Part shown: positions 18,810 through 27,046 of the stretch, piece by piece
Position numbering within the stretch: the stretch's first letter is position 1
Layout: every line of letters starts with the position of its first letter
Translations under genes and position numbers: made by a program
Notes under the pieces: model-generated
Database searches by the model: none
Told to the model about the DNA's origin: nothing
What the model saw: the letters and a program-made list of their open reading frames with translations, nothing else
NCBI GenBank assembly: GCA_009767595.1
Contig: VSDK01027052.1
Span: forward strand, 7,731-71,730
DNA: 64,000 nt
Direction: 5' to 3'
DNA from: Symbiodinium kawagutii
Taxonomy: Eukaryota; Sar; Dinophyceae; Suessiales; Symbiodiniaceae

Positions 18810-21800
18810 AGGGATGGGCATTCAGGTGCAACCAATTGCAGGGGAGGCACCTTGGCAAATGGGTAAGCATTCCAAGCATTTAGAAACCATCAAAGAAAAC
18901 GCCAACCTTCTTGCTGCGGAGCTGGATCCAGACATGGATCTCGAAGAAATCTTTGATGCAACGGTGTCAGCGAAAAATGAGATGCATTCACATCAGGGTT
19001 TTGCCCCCAATCAATGGGCTTTTGGCCAAAATACGAATCGGTTGAATTCCTTTTTGCAAAATGGTGACCGGTGTGTGATTCAACAAAGACGGGATTTGGA
19101 CAATTCCTTTGAAGCTCATTTGAAACGACGAAACGAAGCTCGGATGATTTTTCTGAAACAAGATGCTAAGAGACGCATTTCGAGGGCCATGCATGCTAAT
19201 CAGAGGAGAGCTCAGGAGTTTCAAGTGGGTCAGTTGGTGTACTTTTTCCGTAGGGGACGTGGTCATGGCTATAGATATCATAGCATTTGGTATGGACCGG
19301 CGAAGGTTATCTGTGTTGAGAAGACTGGTGATGACGAACGGAATCAAACCCAGGGTTCCATTGTTTGGTTGGCTCATGGCACTACCCTCTACCGATGTGC
19401 TCCGGAGCAGTTGCGACCTGTGACTCATGATGTTCAACATCTCAGTCATTTGTTTGGAAACAATGAAGAGACTCCCAGCCAGCTTCTCCAAAACATGAAA
19501 CAGAGTAACTTCTACAGAGACATTTCCACGGATTGCGAATTAGTTGAACCTCAGAACGATGAAGCAGTGGAAGAAGATCCCAACGATGATCCTTCGTTGC
19601 TTAGGGCTCAAGACGACTTCACTCACAATTGGCTTCCCACCAATCGACTACGTGGAAAGCAAGATGCCTTTCGACGTGGAAGCCATGATCCGCAGCCTGT
19701 CGAAGAAGCCAACCGTCGAGAAACGGAACGGCAAGACCTTCGAAGAGCAGCTGATGGAGTACCGCCAGATGTCAGAGGCGGAGTTGGGTCAGATGCGCCA
19801 ACCAACCGGGAAGTACCAGGGCGAGACGCTGATCAACATCATCACGCAGAAAGACGATGCGAAGTACCTGGTGTACCTCGTACAAAGCCACAGCAAGAAT
19901 CCCAATTTCCTCGCACTGTTAACCCTGGTGGAGAAGCGTCAAGCTCGCGAGTTGGCCGGAGATCCAGTGAGCAAGGAGTCAGTGTCGAAGCCCGCCAGGA
20001 GTTCGACAAGCACGTTGCCGAACGACGTGCCGCTCAACCCCAGAGATCCGCTCTCGGAGGAGGAGTTCATCGCTCTGGACCACGACGAGATCCATCAATG
20101 GCAGATGCAGCTGAACACGACGAATCTACAGGTGGGACAGCTGCAGACACATTGCCTGGCCCTCCAGGACACCATGACTCAGATGGGGAACTACATCGCA
20201 GGTCTGGAGAATCGAATCGCCCAGCTCGAGATGTTGACTCCAGAGATGGCCGGACGATCCCAGCAAGGATGAGATCCCGAAGTCGACGCCGGGATCAAGA
20301 TGATGAACTGGCTGTGTTCCACTTAGAGGAAGTGAATGACGAAGTGGAGTGGCCAGATGATTCTGAGGATTTTCCGGTAGGATGTTGTCAAGTTCCCAAA
20401 GACTCCAAACCACAAAAGTTGAATGATGTTTGTGTGGGCAATTTTGGTTGGTCTTTTTCGGGTGTTGGTGATGGTGTTTCCAATTCTGATGTTGGTTCTG
20501 GTGAATGTATTAACTATGTGGTGGAAGAGTCTGAAATGGTAGAGATCATTATGACTGTGGCCCCAAGGGATGTCCACAATCAACGTCGCAATGGCGTCCA
20601 AGAGTGGGTGTTGAACCAAAAGCCTAAGAAGAATGCTGAAGTGAAAATCACGACTTTGTCGGAAACGGAGAAAGCGGAATTTCGGGTTGCTATGCGTAGT
20701 GAACTCAATTCATTCTTGGAGCGAGAGGCAATTTCGATTGCCGAACGAGCGGGTGTCGATCCTATGAAGCTGTTGAACATGCGATGGGTGTTAACCTACA
20801 AACCTGTTTTGGATGATTCCGGACAAGAAACCGGAAAGAAACCGAAGGCTAGACTGATCATCAGAGGCTTTGAGGATCCCAACCTCTTGAGTTTAAGTAG
20901 AGACAGTCCTACTTTAGCGGTTCAAAGTCGAAACATGCTACTGTCCTTGTGTGCGATGAATCATTGGCCTCTTTTTGCTGGGGACATCAAAACGGCTTTC
21001 CTGAACGGGGATAAGCTGCCCATTGGTCAACAACTGTTTGGCGAACCACCCCAAGAAGTAAGGGAAGAACTTGGAATGAAGGACCACGAAGTGCTCAGGA
21101 TTCAAAAGGTGATTTATGGTTTGCTTCATGCTCCCCGGGCTTGGCAGGACAAACTGAATGCTGTTCTTCAATCTCACGGTTGGAAACAATCTCGTTTGGA
21201 ACAATGTGTGTGGCGTTTGTATGATGATGAAAATAACCTGGTTGGTTTGATTGGTTGTCATGTTGATGATTTACTGGTTTGTGGTGAAGGTGTTTTGTAT
21301 GATCAGAAAGTTCAGGAGCTTCGAGCTGCGTTTCCCTTTGGATCTTGGCTGTCAGCACAACAGGATGCGGTCACGTTTTGCGGTTGTGAAATTTCTCAGG
21401 ACAAAGATTTCTCGATTCGGTTGAGTCAAGAACGGTATGCTTTAGGAATCAATGAAATCAATTTGTCATCGCAAAGAAAAGCTGATCCCCAGGCCGAAGC
21501 AGATACTGAGGAAAAGCGACAAATGAAAGCAACGTTGGGTGCCCTATCGTGGAGAGCCACCCAAACTTGTCCTTGGATTGCTGCTCAGGTTTCGATTCTT
21601 CAAGGGAAACAAAACCATGCTTGTGTTGATGATCTTCTTCAAACCAATAAGTTGATACGTAGTCAGAGACAACATCATGATGTTCCTCTTGTGTTTTCGA
21701 GTGGTATTGTTGATCCTGTTCTTATTACATATACTGATGCTAGTTGGTATTGCAGACATGATCTTTCTTCTCAAGGGGGTCAACTTTCCGTGTTGGCTGA

Positions 21801-22326
21801 CAGATCCATTTTGGACGGGAAACGGAGTCAATATTCGGTGATCAATTGGCAGTCAAGGAAACTGTCTCGTGTTGCTCGGTCTTCCACGTCAGCTGAGGTC
21901 CAGATGGCTTCAAATGCAACTGATTCCCATGAATTTGTTAAACAGCTGTTACTTGATTGGTTTAATCCGGTTCAAATTCCTTTGATTCAAATGGATGATG
22001 CTATGCGGAAAATTCCTTCTCTGTTGATTATGGATTGTAAAAACCTGTATGATGCCATGTCACGGATCCAAACCAGCGGGCTTCAATTTGAGGAACGACG
22101 GACGGCTTTGGAGGTACTTTCCATTCGTGAACGAACCATGAAAACGGGGATTGCTGTTCGATGGGTTGATAGTGATCAACAGTTGGCTGATGGTCTTAGT
22201 AAAATTCTTCAGGATGATCGTTTGTTGGAAATCTTCAAGAAAGGGTATTTATCTATTGTTTTTGATGATTCTTTTACCTCGGCGAAGAAGAAACGGGCTA
22301 TGCATCGACGTAGTCAGGCGGGGTGA
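18751..22326 (+). CDS. Copia integrase C-terminal half, reverse transcriptase, RNase H
   Basis: 1,191 codons. The N-terminal part completes the integrase core (GMGIQVQPIAGEAPWQMGK, with the catalytic Glu region HLETIKENA). Residues ~290-510 are a strongly Arg/Glu/Ser-rich linker produced by reading a GC-rich insert out of its apparent frame (see 19655-20272). RT follows with LNMRWVLTYKP, GDIKTAFLNGD (motif A), VIYGLLHAPRAW and CHVDDLLVCG (the DD box, about residue 837). RNase H has YTDASWY (about residue 994), SAEVQMAS and WVDSDQQLADGLSK. The protein ends ~100 bp before the 3' LTR. The ATG at 18751 is only the first in this frame; in an intact copy it would be internal to the polyprotein. Confidence 0.85.
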   Translation: MIVKVSSGFFRSLDLFQWVEGMGIQVQPIAGEAPWQMGKHSKHLETIKENANLLAAELDPDMDLEEIFDATVSAKNEMHSHQGFAPNQWAFGQNTNRLNSFLQNGDRCVIQQRRDLDNSFEAHLKRRNEARMIFLKQDAKRRISRAMHANQRRAQEFQVGQLVYFFRRGRGHGYRYHSIWYGPAKVICVEKTGDDERNQTQGSIVWLAHGTTLYRCAPEQLRPVTHDVQHLSHLFGNNEETPSQLLQNMKQSNFYRDISTDCELVEPQNDEAVEEDPNDDPSLLRAQDDFTHNWLPTNRLRGKQDAFRRGSHDPQPVEEANRRETERQDLRRAADGVPPDVRGGVGSDAPTNREVPGRDADQHHHAERRCEVPGVPRTKPQQESQFPRTVNPGGEASSSRVGRRSSEQGVSVEARQEFDKHVAERRAAQPQRSALGGGVHRSGPRRDPSMADAAEHDESTGGTAADTLPGPPGHHDSDGELHRRSGESNRPARDVDSRDGRTIPARMRSRSRRRDQDDELAVFHLEEVNDEVEWPDDSEDFPVGCCQVPKDSKPQKLNDVCVGNFGWSFSGVGDGVSNSDVGSGECINYVVEESEMVEIIMTVAPRDVHNQRRNGVQEWVLNQKPKKNAEVKITTLSETEKAEFRVAMRSELNSFLEREAISIAERAGVDPMKLLNMRWVLTYKPVLDDSGQETGKKPKARLIIRGFEDPNLLSLSRDSPTLAVQSRNMLLSLCAMNHWPLFAGDIKTAFLNGDKLPIGQQLFGEPPQEVREELGMKDHEVLRIQKVIYGLLHAPRAWQDKLNAVLQSHGWKQSRLEQCVWRLYDDENNLVGLIGCHVDDLLVCGEGVLYDQKVQELRAAFPFGSWLSAQQDAVTFCGCEISQDKDFSIRLSQERYALGINEINLSSQRKADPQAEADTEEKRQMKATLGALSWRATQTCPWIAAQVSILQGKQNHACVDDLLQTNKLIRSQRQHHDVPLVFSSGIVDPVLITYTDASWYCRHDLSSQGGQLSVLADRSILDGKRSQYSVINWQSRKLSRVARSSTSAEVQMASNATDSHEFVKQLLLDWFNPVQIPLIQMDDAMRKIPSLLIMDCKNLYDAMSRIQTSGLQFEERRTALEVLSIRERTMKTGIAVRWVDSDQQLADGLSKILQDDRLLEIFKKGYLSIVFDDSFTSAKKKRAMHRRSQAG
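19655..20272 (+). other. Protein-like +1-frame ORF inside Copia pol linker (captured segment?)
   Basis: In the frame offset by +1 from pol, 19655-20272 encodes ~205 residues with ordinary protein composition: MPFDVEAMIRSLSKKPTVEK, EEQLMEYRQMSEAELGQMR, GKYQGETLINIITQKDDAKY, then a C-terminal amphipathic helix (QTHCLALQDTMTQMGNYIAG). Codons are rich in G/C at third positions, unlike the flanking pol. The pol frame through the same bases is Arg/Ser/Gly/Glu-rich and disordered. GKYQGETL... resembles the small GKYKGK-type domain found in some nuclease C-termini, which is only a weak guess. It looks like a host-derived or Gag-derived segment now read in another frame. Confidence 0.5.
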
Positions 22327-22409
22327 GTGTCTGTTTTTGTTTGTTTTGTTGGTGCTGTTTTTCCTGGTTTACTTTCGAACTCTGCGATCTCAGTTGACTC
22401 CCTGATGGC

Positions 22410-22429
22410 AAGAAAAAGAAAAGAATGGA
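22410..22429 (+). promoter_or_regulatory. Polypurine tract of Copia element
   Basis: AAGAAAAAGAAAAGAATGGA directly precedes the 3' LTR and would prime plus-strand DNA synthesis. Confidence 0.7.
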
Positions 22430-22634
22430 TGCAAAAGTGTGTCCAGTTGCCATCAGGGTGTGTTCCAAAGTCTATAGGCCCAAGTCAACCTTGGAGCCTC
22501 GACCTTTCGTGCGGTGTGCCCCATGGAAAACCTTTGATTGCTGTGCGCTACTGGTGGTGTCAATCTCCATTGGATCTAAGCATTGTGATCCCCTTCATCA
22601 ACCCTGTGTGTTGACCAGTGGTGGGAAATCCACA
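22430..22634 (+). repeat. Copia 3' LTR
   Basis: 205-bp copy of 15140-15344 ending in AATCCACA; followed by the target duplication GGAGG at 22635-22639. Confidence 0.9.
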
Positions 22635-22639
22635 GGAGG

Positions 22640-22665
22640 GAATGACACAAGGTGTGATGTCAAAC
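22640..22665 (+). repeat. Element 1 split direct repeat B2, right remnant (26 bp)
   Basis: GAATGACACAAGGTGTGATG...CAAAC corresponds to 14260-14285 of B1 with two substitutions. It marks the true right end of element 1, after which unrelated sequence (ATGGCAGTAG) begins. Confidence 0.85.
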
Positions 22666-23096
22666 ATGGCAGTAGTTGAGAAGCAGGTGTGTCCATCGGG
22701 ACACAGTCCCATGTTCCCTTTCAATCTCATAATCGCTTTCAACTTCCAATCGTTCTAAATCATCCAACTGCGCTCAATCCCAGAGTCGTTTTCAATCCCG
22801 TTACTGCTTTGAATTCGTCAGTCCCCCTGATATTCTCCATCTCGCTAGCGCTCTCAATCTCTGGTATTTTTCTCAGAAATCATTGCCTTGAATTCTAATT
22901 GTTGTTCTTATTGTATTGCTTTGCCTGGTTGGGATGATGCATGTCTTTCCATTCAAAAAACATGGAAAAATATTTGCTGACGAAGATAGATGCATGCGTC
23001 CAAGTTTTTCATGCCATTCGTCGGGCAGGAGATCCGAGCACGCCTCGCAACCTACCAGGAGATCCAGAAGGCATGGCGAATAATTAAAAAATAATG
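22666..23096. other. Intergenic spacer, no gene seen
   Basis: Sequence immediately right of element 1. It contains loosely repeated CAATC/TTTCAAT words (TTTCAATCTCATAATCGC, TTTCAACTTCCAATCG) but no coding frame. Confidence 0.5.
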
Positions 23097-23779
23097 CCAA
23101 TTCGGGCCCCGCATTGGCGGTTGCCAATCAATTGTTTGTGGACTGGCGATAAGAAGATTCGAGCCCGGAGTTGGTAGTTGGCAGTTGTTTGTGATGGTTT
23201 ATCAAAAATAATTTTAGAATAGCGATTGTTGTTCATGTTTATTTTCAATTGTTTTTTTTTGAACGCGGCAATTTGCGAGGCATTCGGGCCTTGAATTCGG
23301 GCCTTGAATTCGGGCCCGGACTTGGCGGTTGGCAGTTCGCTATTTTGATTGTTAACAAAACATGTAGACAAGTGATCGGTTTTCAAATTTTTTTATCGTA
23401 TTTTTTTTCGGCAAACAACAAGGTGTCGGGCCCCCAATTCGAGCCCTGACTTGGCGTTTGGTAATTCCTTCTTTTTGATTGCGATTAGGAGCTGTAGAAA
23501 AATCGTTGTTGTTTTTTGTTTCATATCATGATTTTCAATTATTCTTCATCGTGGCTGCTGACAAACCCGAAATTTGGGGCCCGAATTGGCAGTTGGCAGT
23601 TCCGCATGATGATTGTCGTTTTATGTTTGAATTGTTTGAAATTTATATTTAATTTTTTTCGAGAAATTGCTCACAAGGCCTTCGGGCCTGAATTGACGCA
23701 CCAAATTCGGGCCACGAATTGGCAGCTGGCAATTGCTGAATATGATGGCTAAACTTGTAAAAAAGTGATCGTTGCTCAT
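23097..23779 (+). repeat. Degenerate ~130-bp tandem array, left part
   Basis: The core TCGGGCCC(G)AATTGGCAGTTGGCAGTT, with variations, recurs at about 23102, 23160, 23312, 23441, 23576 and 23708, separated by AT-rich stretches containing TTGATTGT and poly-T. Most spacings are ~130-150 bp. The array continues beyond element 2 (31895-32450). Confidence 0.7.
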
Positions 23780-23926
23780 GGTGACGTTCATTTATGATCA
23801 AACTGTCTTTTGGAAACGTAGATCAAACGAGGTTTGAGTGTGACTGCGCCCCATTCAATGCCATCCTGCAAGATCTGGCTCTCAGGGTGGGTGTGGCGGG
23901 CCCGGTTTGTCTTTGGACGAATTTGG
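23780..23926 (+). repeat. Element 2 split direct repeat A1
   Basis: 147 bp, GGTGACGTTCATTTATGATC ... TTTGGACGAATTTGG. The YR start codon follows 32 bp later. It differs from A2 at only two bases (AAACTG/AATCTG and TGCGCC/TGCACC). Confidence 0.9.
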
Positions 23927-23958
23927 AGCCAGGGGGTAGTGGGTAGATAGTTGACGCC

Positions 23959-26385
23959 ATGGAAAGTGATGAGCTTGGTGAAACGGCTTTTAGAGCCATT
24001 GATTTGCTTGGTGCATCTCCTACTGAAACTGCTTCTGACATACCTATGAGTAGCAACGTCGCGGAAATTCCTTTTTCAGTTGTGGGTTCTGATGCTTTGC
24101 CGATTCATGATGATGTGAATTCTTCAGGACCTGTCAGTGAAGATGTGTCAGGTTTGTTTGAGAAGGTAGGCGATGAATATACCCCTTCGTTTGCTGCGTC
24201 CTTAGATCGAAACCGGGAAGAACAAGTTGATTCAGACTCAGAGCCAGAGATCTTTAGAAACGATGTTGATGGTTCTCCAGAGCGCTTGAGAGAACCTTCA
24301 GAAACTGAAGATGAGCCGTCAGTACCTCAGAACGTTTGGCAGTCAATGGTCAACAACGCATTTCAACAGTTCAGGGCTACACATGCTTCACTTTTGCTTC
24401 CATGGGAGACTGGAACTTGTGCTGGCATTTTCGATTCAGAACCACTGCCTTCATTTCCTAAGTGTGAACCTTTGATACAACCCTGCCTTGAAGAAGAGCC
24501 TCGAGACGATACCGGTCAGAGCCTTATTGCTGTTAGCCAACTGGACGTCGACTGCAAATTTGTTGGTGTGGTCAACAATGTTCCAGACCTTGATTATTAC
24601 GAGCAAAAGTCACAGTCGATGGAGCTTGCTTGCGGAAGATGGCTTGAGATTTTGAGCATAGCTTGGGAGTCTTCAACAGTTGGAGTTCAGTTGGCAGCTG
24701 ATTTACAACAGGATGGTACAGGTGGTACTGCTTTGGAATCACTTAGGGCATGCTTCGGAGTGAAGTCACCGGCAACTCTATTAAAACGTGCAGGCACTTT
24801 CAGACAGTTCGTGAAATGGTTCAAAACCTCTGAATTTGCTGAAGATGGATTTTCACTCCCCTTTCCTTTGCAAGAACCAGTGGTTTGGGATTATTTCCTT
24901 TGGATGAGAACTCAACGGACAGCATCAAGTAAGGGCTTCACTGGACCGTCGACATTCTTGGAGACTGTGCGATTTGCAAAGTTTACTGTTGGTCTAGTTG
25001 GAGCTGAAGACATACTTGAATCACGACGCTTGCTTGGATTTGCTGCAATAGAGAGAAGCCTGAAAGGTCCTACGAGACAAGCCCCAGGACTGGAGTTGGA
25101 GCACTTGAAGAAGTTGCATGCCATTCTCAGAGAAGGTTCAAGCTTGGTGGATCGTTTGGGAGCTGCTGTCTTCTTGATTTGCGTCTATGGCCGGGCAAGA
25201 TGGTCTGACTTAAGGTATGTGGATCATGTGGAGTTTGACCGAAGCCGTAACGGATCCATGACCATATTCACCAAGGAGCACAAAACATCGAACATGGGTT
25301 CCAAGAAGGAACAATACCTTCCCATCATCGTACCGTGGGAGGGAGTGGTTAGTGAATGGTGGCTGGACCTATACACTGACGTTTGTGGACAACTTGGTTT
25401 TGATTTGGCGAAGCGACCTCTCGGTCCTTTACTTCCAGCGCCTCGCCTTGGAGGGGGGTTCTGCTCTAGACCTCTCACAACAACAGAGGCGGCTCGTTGG
25501 TTGAGGAGTCTTTTGGCTGGAACAGAAAATTGCGAGACGTTTCGGTCCCATTCATTGAAGGCTACGCTACTCATTTGGGCAGCGCGGTCAGGGCTTGATA
25601 AGGAAACCCGTTCAGTGCTTGGACACCATTGTGCTGCTGTTTCAGGATCAGAAGTTGTCTACTCCAGGCATTTGCAAGTTCGTGCCATTCGAAAACTTTC
25701 GATGCTTCTGAGACGAGTGAGGATTGGATTGAACATTGAAGATGACTCAATGCGTGAGTTTGGAATCATGGGAACCCCGGCAATGCAGACACCTTTTGGC
25801 ATTCCTCGCACTCCAGTCCCAGTGCCTTTGCAGACTGCCTCCGTTGAAACCTCAGAGAGAGAACTCCAGACAGACAAACATGCGGAAGTGATTGAAGATG
25901 CAACTGCAACCATGGTTGAACTGGAAGAATTGCAGTCAGTGAAAGAAGAGTTCTTGGACATTGAAAGCGTGGCTCAGCAAGCAGATGCATTGTCATTGTT
26001 TCCGAGTTCACTTGTTCAAGCTGGAGTCATTTCAATTGAGTCTTCATCTGAGAGTGACAACTCAAGCACTTCGACTTCGACGAGCGAAGAGGATTCAGGT
26101 CAGCCGCACACTGAGGAAGTTGTTCAATTTGTGGAAGAAGTTCCTGTAGGTTTGACCTTTTACAGACATAAGAAGAGTTGTTTGATCCATGCCGTTAAAG
26201 ATGGCAAGGACTGTTTCAATTGCAAGACAAAGCTTAGTGCAAACTTCACCATTTTGCCACGGAGGATTTACGTAAAGTATCCAAAGTGCTTGAAGTGCTT
26301 TCCAAAGGATCCAAGCAGAATCAGAAATCTTTCTGATATGAACAAAGCCCTGGATGTGGCCCTAAAGAGGGCAAGGCCATCCTAA
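23959..26385 (+). CDS. Element 2 tyrosine recombinase (YR)
   Basis: 808 residues in one frame. Residues 1-~215 are acidic and disordered (SDSEPEIFRNDVDGSPERL). Residues ~215-350 form the helical DNA-binding N-domain. The catalytic domain has Arg414 (GRARWSDLRYV), His531-x-x-Lys534 (RSHSLKATLL), His556/His557 (VLGHHCAA) and Tyr568 (VVYSRHL). The C-terminal ~150 residues contain a Ser/Thr/Glu-rich linker and a Cys/His cluster (CLIHAVKDGKDCFNCKTK ... KYPKCLKCF), probably zinc-binding. ATG 23959 is chosen because it opens the acidic region shared in character with element 1. It is the leftmost gene of the element. Confidence 0.85.
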   Translation: MESDELGETAFRAIDLLGASPTETASDIPMSSNVAEIPFSVVGSDALPIHDDVNSSGPVSEDVSGLFEKVGDEYTPSFAASLDRNREEQVDSDSEPEIFRNDVDGSPERLREPSETEDEPSVPQNVWQSMVNNAFQQFRATHASLLLPWETGTCAGIFDSEPLPSFPKCEPLIQPCLEEEPRDDTGQSLIAVSQLDVDCKFVGVVNNVPDLDYYEQKSQSMELACGRWLEILSIAWESSTVGVQLAADLQQDGTGGTALESLRACFGVKSPATLLKRAGTFRQFVKWFKTSEFAEDGFSLPFPLQEPVVWDYFLWMRTQRTASSKGFTGPSTFLETVRFAKFTVGLVGAEDILESRRLLGFAAIERSLKGPTRQAPGLELEHLKKLHAILREGSSLVDRLGAAVFLICVYGRARWSDLRYVDHVEFDRSRNGSMTIFTKEHKTSNMGSKKEQYLPIIVPWEGVVSEWWLDLYTDVCGQLGFDLAKRPLGPLLPAPRLGGGFCSRPLTTTEAARWLRSLLAGTENCETFRSHSLKATLLIWAARSGLDKETRSVLGHHCAAVSGSEVVYSRHLQVRAIRKLSMLLRRVRIGLNIEDDSMREFGIMGTPAMQTPFGIPRTPVPVPLQTASVETSERELQTDKHAEVIEDATATMVELEELQSVKEEFLDIESVAQQADALSLFPSSLVQAGVISIESSSESDNSSTSTSTSEEDSGQPHTEEVVQFVEEVPVGLTFYRHKKSCLIHAVKDGKDCFNCKTKLSANFTILPRRIYVKYPKCLKCFPKDPSRIRNLSDMNKALDVALKRARPS

Positions 26386-26430
26386 CAAGCGTTGGTTTTC
26401 CGAAGGGAAAATGAAGGAAGCCGTTGGCTC

Positions 26431-26766
26431 CTGGAAACAGAGCAAAACGATAGGTCCCCAAACAAGTGTCTTGGGGACGTATGGGCCGGGAAGCCGGCAC
26501 ATGGAAAGCCATTCCTGAAAACGGGGCAAAACGATAGGTCCCCAAACAAGTGTCTTGGGGACGTATGGGCCGGGAAGCCGGCGCGTGGAAAGCCACTCCT
26601 GGAAACGGGGCAAAACGATAGGTCCCCAAACAAGTGTCTTGGGGACGTATGGGCCGGGAAGCCGGCGCGTGGAAAGCCACTCCTGGAAACAGAGCAAAAC
26701 GATAGGTCCCCAAACAAGTGTCTTGGGGACGTATGGGCCGGGAAGCCGGCGCGTGGAAAGCCACTT
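26431..26766 (+). repeat. Element 2 tandem hairpin repeat (4 copies, 84 bp)
   Basis: Four direct copies of 84 bp. Each holds a hairpin beginning at 26450, 26534, 26618 and 26702: ATA, G/G mismatch, GTCCCCAA, 9-nt loop ACAAGTGTC, TTGGGGAC, TAT. The rest of the unit is GGGCCGGGAAGCCGGCGCG plus TGGAAAGCC. The period is a multiple of three, which keeps several frames open and creates spurious ORFs on both strands. It sits between the YR and gag ORFs like the hairpins of element 1. Confidence 0.85.
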
Positions 26767-27046
26767 GACAGAAAGCTGTCAGAATCAATCGGAAAGCCGT
26801 TCATCACAGTTTGTCGGAGTGGCCATGTGTTTGTTGTGCGCCGAAGGGCTCAGAGATGTTTGAAAGCAAACACAACATGTCCATGTCACTTTTCTTCTTC
26901 ACTTGAATTTGACTTTCAACTTGTAGGTTTTGTCTGACTTGGAATGAATTACATTAACGTTGCCTTTTCACGCACCTGTCTTCACGAATCGCACTTGTTT
27001 TCTTCATTTGATTAGCTTTGACTTCCTTTGGAATTCGCCTCCCGCC

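Larger units (their letters stand above)
15140..22634 (+). mobile_element. Copia-type LTR retrotransposon nested in element 1
   Basis: 7,495 bp. Identical-length LTRs (205 bp, TG...CA) lie at 15140-15344 and 22430-22634 and are flanked by the 5-bp target duplication GGAGG (15135-15139 and 22635-22639). A tRNA-type primer site follows the left LTR and a purine tract precedes the right LTR. The domain order Gag - protease - (MT-like) - integrase - RT - RNase H is that of Ty1/Copia. The coding region is broken into three frames, with a 10-bp duplication in the integrase and a stop after the protease, so this copy is probably dead. The LTRs differ at very few positions, so insertion was recent and later than that of element 1. 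Confidence 0.9.
6169..22665 (+). mobile_element. YR retrotransposon element 1 (split direct repeats), with nested Copia
   Basis: A DIRS/PAT/Ngaro-class element, meaning reverse transcriptase plus tyrosine recombinase with no LTRs and no target duplication expected. The layout is A1 (6169-6597), YR ORF, tandem hairpins, Gag-like ORF, MT-RT-RNase H ORF, B1 (13870-14285), A2 (14286-14719), B2 (14750-15139 continued at 22640-22665). The A1...B1-A2-B2 order is the diagnostic split-direct-repeat architecture. B2 adds up to 390 + 26 = 416 bp, exactly the length of B1, once the Copia element and one copy of its 5-bp target duplication are removed. Without the nested element it is 8,997 bp. At least three frame disruptions, in the YR N-terminus, gag and MT, suggest it is inactive, although homopolymer assembly errors could explain some of them. 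Confidence 0.85.

Noticed and set aside
26431-26766. CRISPR-like array
   Set aside because: Direct 84-bp tandem units without variable spacers, in a eukaryotic retroelement.
26392-26937. 181-codon + strand ORF and overlapping minus-strand ORFs over the hairpin repeats
   Set aside because: The 84-bp repeat period is a multiple of three, which keeps frames open by chance; the translated product is four copies of the repeat.
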